Shown in pieces: positions 1-12,400 of a stretch of 64,000 nt of DNA (positions are counted from its first letter, which is position 1; every line of letters starts with the position of its first letter). The position numbers and the translations under genes are program-made. The notes under the pieces are model-generated. The model searched no databases and was not told the origin of the DNA. It worked only from the letters and a program-made list of their open reading frames with translations. This stretch comes from Mimachlamys varia (lineage: Eukaryota; Mollusca; Bivalvia; Pectinida; Pectinidae), in the NCBI GenBank assembly GCA_947623455.1, contig OX392529.1, positions 56,253,186-56,317,185 of the forward strand, read 5' to 3'.

Positions 1-94
1 AAACAAGATGGAGGTCGTTTAGATAGCATACAACACTAAATCTTTTTAATGACCGAGTTAAGTAATAGGCAATCTTGTATCGATACGGTGTGAC

Positions 95-381
95 AAAAAT
101 GTTCTGCACCTTTTTAATCTAGTTATGGATACAGTGTGCCGAGAAATAAATTACGCTGCATCATACAGCTGTTTCGTCCTTCTAGGACTCTTCAGTGATG
201 CTTGGGGCCAAAACAATTCTGAACTACTGTAGAAGCAGAAGGGTCAGGTGCGTAAGAATCCCTTTACTTTTCATTTAGAAAAGAATTGTGTACTACGAAA
301 GTGAGTATATGATGAACCATGCCACTGCTCAAAGGAGATAACTGTGGTCATCAAGGCTCCAGCAAACCTCAGGGACAAAAA
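95..381 (+). repeat. Dispersed repeat family R1, copy 1
   Basis: This is one of at least six copies of a dispersed element in the window. Shared landmarks are a CTGCACCTTTTTAAT-type start, a block around CAGCTGTTTCGTCCT, the segment GAAGCAGAAGGGTCAGGTGCG and an end rich in GGCTCCAGCAAACCTC. The copies have diverged by substitutions and small indels. No coding capacity or target-site duplication is visible, so the class is unknown (MITE or SINE-like). Confidence 0.7.
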
Positions 382-425
382 CATCCACCTGCTGTCTACC
401 TTAGTGTGTCTTGAAAAAAAACCAC

Positions 426-557
426 ACACATGTGCTGCACCTTTTCAATTTAGTAATATACAAAGTTTGCCGACAAAAAAAGTGACAATTCATCATACAG
501 CTGTTTCTTCTTTCTAGGACTCGTCAGTAATGCTCGTCAGTGACGCTACGGACCAAA
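426..557 (+). repeat. Dispersed repeat family R1, partial copy 2
   Basis: A second, 3'-truncated R1 copy follows copy 1 in the same orientation. It keeps the CTGCACC start and the CAGCTGTTTC block, then ends near the GGACCAAAA segment. It lies just downstream (minus-strand sense) of the PR/SET exon. Confidence 0.6.
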
Positions 558-604
558 AAAAGGTAAGATCAAAACTGCATGATTGTTACCCCACACTAAC
601 TTAC

Positions 605-786
605 CTCCCATGTCTTTGTGTTATCCATGTCACTGTTGAGATCCCCCTGGTGAAGGATTGTCCCCACGTAGGGTCCCATCTCTGTACCAGGCTTGATCTT
701 AGAGGTGGCAAACACACCCTGTCCAGCGCCTGGTAGTGTGGACCGGGCGATGACGACTTGGTGAGGGAGAGGCAGGTAAGTAGGAT
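605..786 (-). CDS. Internal exon of a PR/SET-domain (PRDM-type) protein
   Basis: The 182-nt exon is flanked by a CAG acceptor (787-789) and a GAG|GTAAGT donor (599-604). It starts with two bases of a split codon, has 60 full codons and ends in phase 0. The translation contains LPLPHQVVIARSTLPGAGQG and later EMGPYVGTI. This matches the PR/SET start, where a Leu-Pro entry is followed by S-x-(I/L)-PGAG-x-GV(F/W) and then GPY-x-G. PRDM proteins pair this domain with zinc fingers and act in the nucleus as histone methyltransferases or transcription regulators. No zinc fingers or catalytic NHS/GEE-type motifs are in the window, so activity cannot be judged. The next exon would lie beyond base 1. 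The preceding exon was not identified. This could also be a lone duplicated exon. Confidence 0.72.
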
Positions 787-3207
787 CTGTAATTCCGACA
801 CAAACATAAAACTGATAAAACGAAGAATGTTTCATTTTGAGGGAGGTTTTTAAAGGCAATTGTTTATTCCTTTACGGTTATTTTATATTCATAAGGATCG
901 CATGGGAGACTCACAAGACAATAGCAGATTTATTATTTAGAGTAAGATACAGTCGTGCAAAATAATTATATTAACTGCATCGTATAGCTCAAAATTTAAT
1001 ATACGTATATTTATTGATAATTCTATAACAATTTTTCTGAAATATGTATTATTATGCAGAAGTTGATATTAGCGACGAAGAAAAATAATTTCCAGCTCTA
1101 GCTCTGGTTTGTAGTTTACTAATGTGATTTTTATATGCAGTCTTAATAAGAACCCGTTCTTCCCTGTATTATCTAACGGTTATAAATAAGAAAATATACA
1201 TTAATACGGAACTTGAAGTTAATGGGACCTGGGCGGAATATGAATAAAATTAAGAAACAGTAACATATGATCTCTATAGTAATTTCCCCCATTTAACTGT
1301 GGTTTGTATAAAGGACCGATTTCCTTTCGTGTAATTACTCCGTCTACAGCTACAACCCGCCGGAACTTGCCGACATATGCCGAAGGCTCTTGCTATGCGG
1401 GTTCGCTATTCATACATCTGTTACCCCGACAAACGTCTTGTTCTAAAACTCATGAATTTTAATGTTCTCGCCCATGCACTTAAATCGTAGCTGAAAGAGG
1501 TGAGGGCAGGGCTTTGAAAACACATGATGTATGACCGGTGATATGCTATCGTATCCGAGTATTTGACAAGTAAAGATGCCTCCCCTCTTCGTCGTTATTA
1601 GGACTACAGAGATGGGTGACAATTAAAGCGTGACGAACATAAATCGGATGTTTAGTTCTACACAACATCAGGGGGATTCAATATACTGACAACTTATTGT
1701 CGTGTAAAACTATACACGCCTATCATAATGTTAGATTTATCATCTGGGATTTCTCTGAAGTAGTATACAAAAACATAGATAGATGCCACTTTTAGTAGTT
1801 TATACATATACGTAAAGGTCTATGCTACAGTAGTACACAAAAAAACCCACAGATAAATGCTACTCTTGGTTTTTGAACTAAAAGGGTTATAACTTCATAT
1901 TTCAAATTTTGTGTTAACGAAAACTGAGATATCTGTCCTAACCCCGCGAGGAATGATATTTCTGCCATAAAAGCAAATGTCTAAAGGCAGAGTTTCCGTG
2001 TCCGTTTGTTTCTAATACTGCATTCCTTTGTAAATTATAATCCATGATATTATATTTGTTACTTAATTGAAACCGATTATTACGGCGTCTTCATAATCAT
2101 TTTATGACTTTTCTGCATAAGTATGTGGTGTTTGTTGCTTTTGCTGCTGTTTGTTTCCAATATGATACATCGTAATCTATTTCTTAATCGGTGTATGACC
2201 GTCACTTTAATTTCTTATGAACTGTGCATTGTTGATATGTCTGATTTTTGTCTTATTTTCCCTACATTTGAAAAATCCAAAAGGAAGTTCAGAGTCATGC
2301 TTATCGTTAAGATTATAATAGATTTATAATTTTGTGTAAAACTGAACCACGAAAAATTACATTCATAAGTTATTAGAAGGTAAACTAACTGGTTGTACAA
2401 TAATTTATTATGATCTATGAAACATTGCCGAAGTAAATATTGGAAATATTTATGAATTATTAATGATATTTAAAAGAAGCCAATATTGTAGATAGAAATT
2501 CGTTTAATATAGTGCTTGGACAACTCATGTTACATTTAAGTTATTGTCTAGAGAATCAAAATTATGGAGCTGAAAATACATGCCCGGAAAGCTGGCTGTG
2601 TATGGATGTGTAATATGCACAAAATTGAATATTGTACAGTCCCTTCATGGATATTAATTTACTAGATAAAAAGTAATATAATAATACAATACTATTGTAA
2701 CTGCACCTCTACAGCGACTGTGTGTTTTCATAAACCAACAATATCAAATCCATTTACGTATGTATGAAATAGATTACTTTACTAGAATATTTTTATTTTT
2801 TATTTGAAAATCATGATATGCATATACCCGTACGTGTATGATAACAAAATGCATTTTCATTATCATACACGTACGGGTATATGCATATCAGGATTTTTAA
2901 GGTTAAACTATTTATCAAATATTATAATATTTCCCCATTTCTTATGTATCAATCTAAATAAGTTGCAGCATATAATGTAAATATGCATTGAATAGATTAC
3001 TTTACTTGAATTTGTTTTAGTTTTTGCATTTGAAGACCGTTTCAAAAGTTCATCAAACAAATTGCATACTTATCATCATACACGTACGGGTATAGGCATA
3101 TAATTATTTTAAAGATTAAAACTTTTTAAATATAGCAATAGTCCCCGTTTCTTTAATCTTACTTTAAAAAATGCAGTATATGAAATTATCGTTGTTCAAA
3201 GGTGCTT
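787..3207. other. Non-coding stretch
   Basis: No supported exon is visible here on either strand. It is AT-rich and contains the perfect hairpin at 2815-2889 and related sequence near 2990-3110. A TTTATT at 2792-2797 reads AATAAA on the minus strand and could be the poly(A) signal of the CUB/antistasin gene, about 410 nt beyond its stop. Confidence 0.45.
2815..2889. repeat. Perfect 29-bp inverted repeat
   Basis: The arms 2815-2843 and 2861-2889 are exact reverse complements around a 17-nt spacer. The core is CCCGTACGTGTATGATA. A single arm-like copy (ATCATACACGTACGGGTATA) recurs near 3075-3095, and the flanks of the two sites are also similar, so this looks like a duplicated foldback element. 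Confidence 0.85.
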
Positions 3208-3470
3208 TCAAGAATATATGTATATGTACTTACATACAGTGTCCTTACGACTGTGTCCACTGCCTAAATCTTGTCCATATAGAACAAACCTCAGATCATT
3301 TTCTGTGAAATTGAGCATTGTCCTGTTGTCCATGATTCCAACGCTGTCAGTGTTTCCTTGTTGAAAGTTTGGGTATAGAATGAGGATAAAATGTACCTTT
3401 AACGGTATTTGCTTTGGGAAAAAGAATAAAATTGAAAAACCACCCGGATGCTGGAAATTGGCGATCCCGT
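3208..3470 (-). CDS. CUB/antistasin gene exon 10: unrecognised C-terminal region
   Basis: The pyrimidine-rich acceptor TTTCTCCTTCAG ends at 3471 and fits the phase of exon 9. The open frame encodes GIANFQHPGGFSILFFFPKQ, then FILILYPNF, DNRTMLNFT and VLYGQDLGSGHSRKD, with two possible N-glycosylation sites. I do not recognise the fold. The frame stops at 3208, but a GTAAGT donor lies at 3228-3233, so the exon may end at 3234 in phase 1 instead. Confidence 0.5.
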
Positions 3471-6400
3471 CTGAAGGAGAAATCGTTTGATCTGATTGGT
3501 TATTAGTTTCGTTTGAGATAATGGGAAGGTCTGACAAATTCATCTACCCGCATGTCGTCCATGTCGCCACAAAAACACCGCGGACTTGAATTTTGATATC
3601 GAGTTGTGTTGATACGCATCCGTTGTTATCAAAATTGATCCACGGTTAGGTTTGTTGTACTTTTCTCAGACGTGATATCATATTGGCCGGCTTTTATGTG
3701 TCCTGCTTAAATATTCTTTGCTGAAAATGGTTATTTTTCAATTTCAGAAATTGAACTATTCGTTACTTTTATAAAGGTTAAATTCATTGATTAAAAATAT
3801 CTTTACAAATAAAATGTAGATGGTATATTATAATAAATAAAATCATTTGCAAGAATATCGTTGTGAAAAATATGTCCAATACTGTCATAACATTTTCAAG
3901 CATCCTGAACCATAATTTTTATTAATATTTTTATAATTTTTTTCTATATCGAACTTACGTGCGCAAAAACGACAGAGACAATTACATTTATAAAAAAAGT
4001 ATGAACAAGGCACAAAATGAACATTATTAATACCTTACATTTAAAATCAATAAACACAATGATTTTTTAATGCAAAGATACAATGCATAGATGTTGTCTG
4101 TATATAAATTATGAATCCTTCCTTCTCATAATAATATTCAATGCTAATTTATATTCACAACACTGTCAAATATAAGGTTCTACTTGTTTTATTATTGTTA
4201 TCTTCTTTTTTATCTGTGTATTAAATAAAATATTTTAAAAAAGTGATCGAGCGACAATAAAATGTATGTTAACTGTAAATGCAGTGCAATGATTTTGGTT
4301 AAGAGTCATTAGAATTATAATTGGTGAAACATTATCATTTGGCAGAATATCCCCTAACGCCGGGGAAATAACTGTCTTCTGATTTGACCTCGGCCATTTG
4401 TTATCAGTAAGATGGCAGAGTTGTAGTGCCTTTTGGGAGATCTCTGATCATTATCTGATATTTATTCATATCCTCAGAGAATTTATTTTTAAATATGTAA
4501 TGGCATATGGTTACACTCCCATCCCGCATCTTGTTGTATTTAATGAATTTTTATCAATTTCTGCAAATAGGCTTCTCCGAACAACTTGCGGGTGTATTGA
4601 ATCGACACATTATACTAAAAAATGTTTTTTCACAGTTCGGTCTATTCATTAAGGATAAACACAGCTATAAATTCGCCAGAATAAAACAATACTTTTGACT
4701 AATTAAAAGCATTCAGATTGAGTAGTTGATGTATGCCCGCATATCAGTGCTGGAGAAATCTCGGCCCAAAGCGACCCGCATTTTTGACGAATAAGATGCG
4801 GAGAACGCCCCAACTATTGGATGTTGGCTTTTGAAGGTTTGGATCGGTTTACAGGGTTATTATAAATGCCGGAGCCGGAGGACGGATCTTGTAGCATCGT
4901 TGAAATTTGATATCCGCATAATTATTACTCCATCATTAGCGTATCCTGGTATCATTTAGGACGAAATGGAGGATTCTAAGAGTTAAGTTTGCACCTCGGG
5001 AAGTAGCGGAAGAAACATGTCCCCTGTCGTCCAGAAATAAATTTTATTATTCAAAGAATGTAACGATCTCATTCGAAATGATTTTGAGGTCTTTATGAGT
5101 CATCCAAAACTATTTTTAATTCTCTACAAGATTAAGATATTTAAAGGAGTATTATTATAAAATTTGACTTTGTTTGTAATCTTTTATTATATTCATGTAT
5201 GTGTTTTCATCTTTCTTTACAATTTGGCGTAAGCTTTTTCAAGAATTTAAAATACTAAAATTTCAATAGCATGTGTACTAAGAATCTAATAATGCAGAAA
5301 GTGTTAAACATATCCACCTGCTCGATTAAAAATACATGTAGCATGGTAGGATATCGTATCATTACCCAATGAAATCCTTTTGATGTACCTTTTCTGTGGT
5401 TATTTGTTAATATACAGACGTTTTCATTATTAACTGCGAGAGTACGATTGCTTTCAGGAGGAAAGATTAATTGTAAATGTATGACCATAGAGTTAGAAAG
5501 ATAAACTGCATAATACTGAAATACATATTTTTTTGCAATTTACATTTTCATAGCCAATTATAATAAAGCATTGATATCAGCACTTGAGGTCAATAGGTCA
5601 GCTGCAGAAAAACTGGCTCCATTGTCTCGTTTTTAATCAAATCCGTTTTAACAAAGAGCTGCCGAAAAACGGTAATTTAGTCGATTTGATTTATGCATAC
5701 AAGGCAACAAACACATTTTGCACATATTTTATTTGTCCAAATTGTTTTTGAAGTCAATTTTATTTTCCAAACTTTCAGGAAAAAGGGGGTTTCCTTATTA
5801 TTGAAAAGACAACACACATTATCAAATTACGAAAAGTACATGGAAAATAATATTCGAATTATAATTATAATTTTCATAATTTTTTTTTACAACTCCCAGC
5901 AATAAAAGGACACAAATATTAACTTATTCCGGATAATTTCACCATAAATATTGAAGGGGATAAATATATACACTAGATCACGTGTTATCTTATTCATGCA
6001 TAGTCTAAAACTCTGCTGTGTCGTACATCGTTGTAAAGTGATGTCATTTCGTGAATAAGTCCCATCAAACGATCAAGAAGCTTTGATTTAAATACTGAAA
6101 AAAAAAATTAAATGATCTAACCACCATAATCAGGTCCATGTACACTGTAGTATTCTTTAAAATTGGGAATTTATAATTTCACTTACATACGAAAAAAACA
6201 CCCAGTTATGCATGTACATGTATATGCCATAATTATTAAAAATAAATGAAAATAGTTTTCATTGTGAAATATATTTAAATTGATTGGATGACTAATTATT
6301 TATAATAAGCCTACATTGTAACAATGATTACGAGATGTTTTTTTCTTTTTCTTTTTTTTTTCTTTTTAAATTTTCATTTTAAACTTGTATGACTTATATG

Positions 6401-9400
6401 TATACAAAATATTGCTGAAATCAATTATCAAAGTTATCTACATCAGTATATCAAGTCCATTACAGAATTATAAAACTTCCAGAGACACACTTTTTGGACA
6501 ATGGATTTTTTTTCTATAACATATATATATTCTACTGTTATAATTTTACTCATTAAAAAGTAAAATATCTAAAGTATTTCTGTTGAGTAAATTACTAGTC
6601 TAATTGACATTTTAAGTTAAGGGGCCGCTGTACTTACACATTGGAGTTGTTGGTGCCGGGGTCGTGGTGGTTACTAAAACAAGAAACCCAAATATGGTTA
6701 TATAAATGAGTTAACTGTTTTCGAAAGCTCATAAAAAACGAATACCGAACCTTCAAGGAAAACCATAGGGACAAAATATGAACATGGACATAGTCGTAAA
6801 GATTCCCCGCCCAATGCAAATATGTAAAAAAACATTACATTAAAGTGGGTAAAATGCCATTGGAATAAGACCATGTGTTCCGGAAGAGTAGATGTCTTCT
6901 GCTTCATCGACAACACCCACAATGCAAATCTAGGTTAAAAAATATTTTAAACCATACTTATGAATCTTATTTCTTATTTGTATACTGAAAAAAGCATGTA
7001 TTTCCTATCAAATAATATAGTAATACGTTTGTATATTCCTCTAAAGTTGGACTTTTTAAAGGTTATATCATGTAATCTAAAAGTAAAAGTGAAAACTGAT
7101 GTTTGACGCGTTATCTTGTATCGTATTTTCTGATAGGTTGAAGTTGCGTGGAGATGAACTTAGCTGCACAATATTGTGTTTGGTGCACAGCCATTTTTTG
7201 TCATATTTGATTACAAAAATAATCAATTATTATTTATTAATAACGCACACATATGTTGCACCTTTTAAATTTAGTAATAGATACAGTATGACGAATAATG
7301 AATTAAAACAGCTGTTTCGTCCTCCTATGACTGTTCAGTGATGCTAGGGGCCAAAAAGTGGGAATCCAAAATGTCTAAACTAATGTAGAAGCAGAAGGGT
7401 CAGGAGCGTGAAACCCCTTTAATTTAGAATTTAAAAGTAAAACTAAATTGATTTTGAGAAATCTACATTAGATGTGGTACATGTGTGTCTTACCTGTGGT
7501 TGTTGCGATTGTCGTGGTGACGCAATCACACATGCGGCACCCTGCGAAGTCGTATCTGTGACCCAGAGGACATTGTAATCCATCACAGATCTGGTCGGCT
7601 CCTTGACACGTGGGCGGGTTCCCTTCCTCAACCTCATACCTAATAACGTACCCAGTCAGTACAAGGAAACCGTCTGACTCGAACGTAAACTCCAGGTACC
7701 GATCTGACCTGCTAGAGGGTCGAACTGAAACACAATACAGGTGGATGTATAATTTAGACTGGAATACTTACAAATATCATACTTGTTTACCACTTTTGAT
7801 ATTGCGGTAGATACTTCCTCGATATCCTGAGGTTTCGCTCACCTACGCTCTTTACACATCGCGGGGCTAATGCCCGTCTTTTGAAGGTTACAAAGGCGCC
7901 GTTAACGACTTCAAAGCTTGTCAAGTTTTCCTGCCTCATTAACAAGGTCGTGCACATGGAGCCATCAGTTTTGCCAGGCGTGTAGAGAGCGCAGCATGCA
8001 CTAGATAGTGATCGTGGTAATTAACATTTGTGTGTATTGTTTTCTTTTGCATATAAAATGTAATTTTACGTAATACTAGTATTTCATCAATGCCCTAATC
8101 TGAAAAAAAGCAATGCGTTTATTTATATACATTGAACTAATTCAGCTACTTTTCCTCAATTCAAAATTTTCTTTTGCTGGAAATATTGTATAATGTAAGA
8201 CTATACACGTGAAATACAACTTCCAGTAATAATATACATAAGATATGTTATTATACGAATCACAACAAACATTGATCTGCTGATATAACCGTACAGTTGT
8301 AGGTTTGGTTGAGTGTGATTTTGTCGCCGTCACAGAGTCGTGTGTTCACCAGACCATGAACGTTGTGGAACGTAAGATGGTCACATCGACATGTCTTCCC
8401 ATCATAACCATATTTACAGTGGTCTACGTCGAAATGCAGAAACCTAATAACAAAAATTAACACTGATATTTAACATTTGGTATGATCGTTTACTTTTCTT
8501 TAACGCAAAGAAAATTCTTCGATATATAAAATTACGCAGAAATTATATCGGGTAAATATGATATTGAATATAAGTTTCATAGCAATATATATACAAATTT
8601 GCGCTGCAACTCCCTATATGAACATTACCATCAAAAATGTTTTTCATAAGAGTATGTTAACATAGATTCTCGAGACGTAATTTGTGGTTCACTCTCAATG
8701 TCATAGATCAAGATTTTTCAATGACAGTTATTTCACTTCGCTTCAAAGAGCATAGAGAACGTCCCTGCATTAAACGTTCAGATGATTTATTATCATCATT
8801 GGTGCCAATTTCATTCAAATTCGGCTGTTCCGCAAATGTCTTTTAAATGCCGACGCAAATTCAAACCCAGGTAATTAACCAATTAAAAATATTAAAATAT
8901 CTACAAAATAAGCAATTGCTCTATAATAAAAATGTGAAAAAGTAATGTTTTAAACAAAAGATTTAGAATGCCATTCAAAAGCTTAGATAAAACTGATTAT
9001 GTACGTAAGTTTGACGTATTTGTCCTTGAAGATGTGGTCCGGTCCCAGGTCTATCCTGATGTCCGTGGTGTAGACTAGAGGGTAGCGACCAAGGTAGTTG
9101 ACCATACTGGGTGTTCTTATGTAGCCTTGGTTAGAGTACGTCTCGTTGTTCTCCCTAGGGTAGTCTACAATCAAGTTACACTTAACATCACATAAATTAA
9201 AGTCTACAATCACAGTACACTTAATATCACATAAACTAGAGCCTAAAATAAATTACACTTAATACCACATAAATTAGAGTCTACAATCAAATTACACTTA
9301 ATATCACATAAATTAAAGTCTACAATCACAGTACACTTAATTTCACATAAATTAGAGTCTACAATCAAATTACACTTAATTTCACATAAACTAGAGCCTA

Positions 9401-12400
9401 AAATTAAATTACACTTAATACCACATAAATTAGAGTCTACAATCAAATTACAATTAATATCACATAAACTGCAGTTTATAATTGAATTACACTTAATGTC
9501 ACATAAACTCTCGAGCCTTTAATCAAATTACACTTAATATCACAAACTAGAGTCTATTATCAATTACACTTAATATCAAATAAACTCGAGTCTTTAATTA
9601 GATTACACTTAATATCACATAAACTGCCGTCTATAATTAGATTACACTTAATATCACATAAACTAGAGCCTACAATCAAATTACACTTAATATCATATAA
9701 ACTCGAGTCTTCAATCAAATTAAACTTAATATCACATAAACTACAGTATACAATCAAACTCTAATGTACACTTAATATCACATAAAATAGAATCTACAAT
9801 CAAATTTCACTTCATATTGACTACATCTGCACTACACAAATATGTTTTGGAAAAAAAAAAACATTTAATGAAATTGGCCGAGCTGTTATTGTATTATGAC
9901 ATTTTCAAAATTGATGGAAATGCAATAAAGTAAATTGCAAAGTGTTAGCTGCAACAATACAATTACCAGATACTGTAGGTTAAATCACAGGGACACATGC
10001 AGTCTTACATGATAACACAAGCGATAAATACTTGTAAACATATATATTTTTGACAATTCGTACATGGTTCTTTTGCAACGCTAGTTTTGATTGGATACAA
10101 ACCATGTTATAATGTGCGATAGAATCATGATCAATCATATCAAGGTACGCCCATCGCGCCCCTTCTAATCGTACAAAATTGCATCAATGTCGTCTGTTGA
10201 TGAACATCCCACTAATAGGTCTAAGTCTAGAACGGAACAGACAGAGATGACCGATAAAATGTATAGTGGTTGCATCAATGCAGAATAAAAAAAGGATCAT
10301 TACTACTAGTTCCTGCCTCCTGACGAAATCAAATGGAACATTTCTGATTCCACATGTATCGTGAGAATTTAGCACAAAACTCTTCACAAATTCAAACACG
10401 CGAGTGTATCGATACGCACAGATTGGCATGTATATTGACATGGAATTGTAGACATTTTGTCAATGTGAATCCAAATATGTCGTTTACATAGTTACGTTCA
10501 CGAACAATCCAAATAGGCCGCCTCGTCAACATACAGACCAAGCGCTCGACAGAATGGGCGGGGCTAAATGACCGATCTTTGAAAGCTTCTTTCTGAATCG
10601 TCAGTTAGATGCAGAATGACACGTCGCTAGCCCAGGTCACAGAGTACGTTACTAACTACTTGTAGCAAGGAAATACTATGTATCTAAGCATGTTAGCATG
10701 GTGAATTCGTTAATGAGTGTTGGAATGGGGATAGTACGTTATCTTTTCTGTCTCTACTGGCGATAAGAACATGAAATTTGGTTTCGAGTTCAAACCTAAC
10801 ATGTATAGCCTCTCAAAATAACGTACTTTCCCCTGATTACAGCATTGATGTTGGTTTAATTATATAAAAAGTGTCCCTGCGGTTTAATTGTGCGCAATTT
10901 AAATTACTATTACATTGATACATGTATTTATTGGCGCTCAATAAAATTAAGTACAGGTGACAGGTAAGGAAACAACTTATTTATGAAAGAGTATTAGTAT
11001 ATATATATATATATATATACATCACCGTGTCGGGAAACTGTTGTATCGTTTCACTAGAATGGAAAGCCCCCTCGATATCAAGGAGCTTTCCGCTCACTTT
11101 AACACTGTAAAGAGCGAACGTGAGAGCCACCCCTGGATATCGAGGATGAGGATTTAGCAAAAATATGTTTCCTCTAAATGTATTTTGTGCTGCGAATTGT
11201 CATCTCCAAAAAGGAATTCACTGATTGCTGTAAATTTGTTAGAGGAAGGTTATAAATCACCCTCACTGAATTGAAATGAAAATTTGTAAATACCAGCTTA
11301 GGAATTAGCGACAATGGAACATCTCAATCTTAACTATATCAAAATTGGCCTCCATATTCTTACCCCGACCAACCACCGTTCCTATTGGGACGGGTTCAGT
11401 GGGCAGCGAAGAAGCCTGACAAACACAGAAAGCCGGACAGCGGTCGTTGTAGTACCTACACAAGGATTAAAAGATAAACGGCGGTAAAATGGCTTTACTT
11501 ATTGGCAAGTGACAATTTAAAAAAAAGATGCAGCACATATTTGACTGGTGTGTGTTAGATTGATACATGTCCTTCCCTAAGTTACCAGCTCAAATTGGCC
11601 TTAAATGACTCAAATTTTCGATAATATAAACAAATTAAGATATAACCTACGGATTCATTGAGCAAGCTATTTCGTAGAAAACTTGAGGATCAGACATGCC
11701 CACAAACAATATGGAATGCCAATTATTTCAGCTGCAAGCCGGGTGATTGGAAACGCATATCGCAATTCCTTGGTTTTTTTGTAGAATACATCCGAAAAAT
11801 GTCAAGACATACAAATTAATGTGAATATTAACCTTCTCAGAGATGTTCACCTGCAATACTTACATGTAGGTAGACATTTCGCCCGGATGACAGGTGGGGC
11901 AGACGACAGGTAAACAAGGCTGTTTGGTTGTGGTGGCTACAGTAGTTGTCGTACTGGCTTATAACATGAACATAGATATATTGAATTTAGTTGTCTCCGT
12001 GGTTCTATATAGCTGGGCCTTCATTACGTTAATCACCAATAGCAATGTGGGTTATATGACCATAAAACATATACATGTTGAATTTAGTTGTCTCAATGAG
12101 TCTGTATAATGTTTATTATGCTTATGATCAATAGCAATGTGGGTTACATGTATGTTACCAAAAATATATACAAGTTGAATTTATTTGTCTCAGTGGGTCT
12201 ATAACAGGGCGTATATTATGTGTTTCATCATATTGAATGCCAAGAAGTAATGTTCGAATTGATATGAAGATTATGGTTTTACATTAGGCAATTACAGAAA
12301 AATGAATGCAAAATCAAGGTTTAATTGAAATACAGAACTTACCTCTATGTACGACAAATATGTTATATTTGACAAAAAATCCTGTTTTCACGATAGCATT

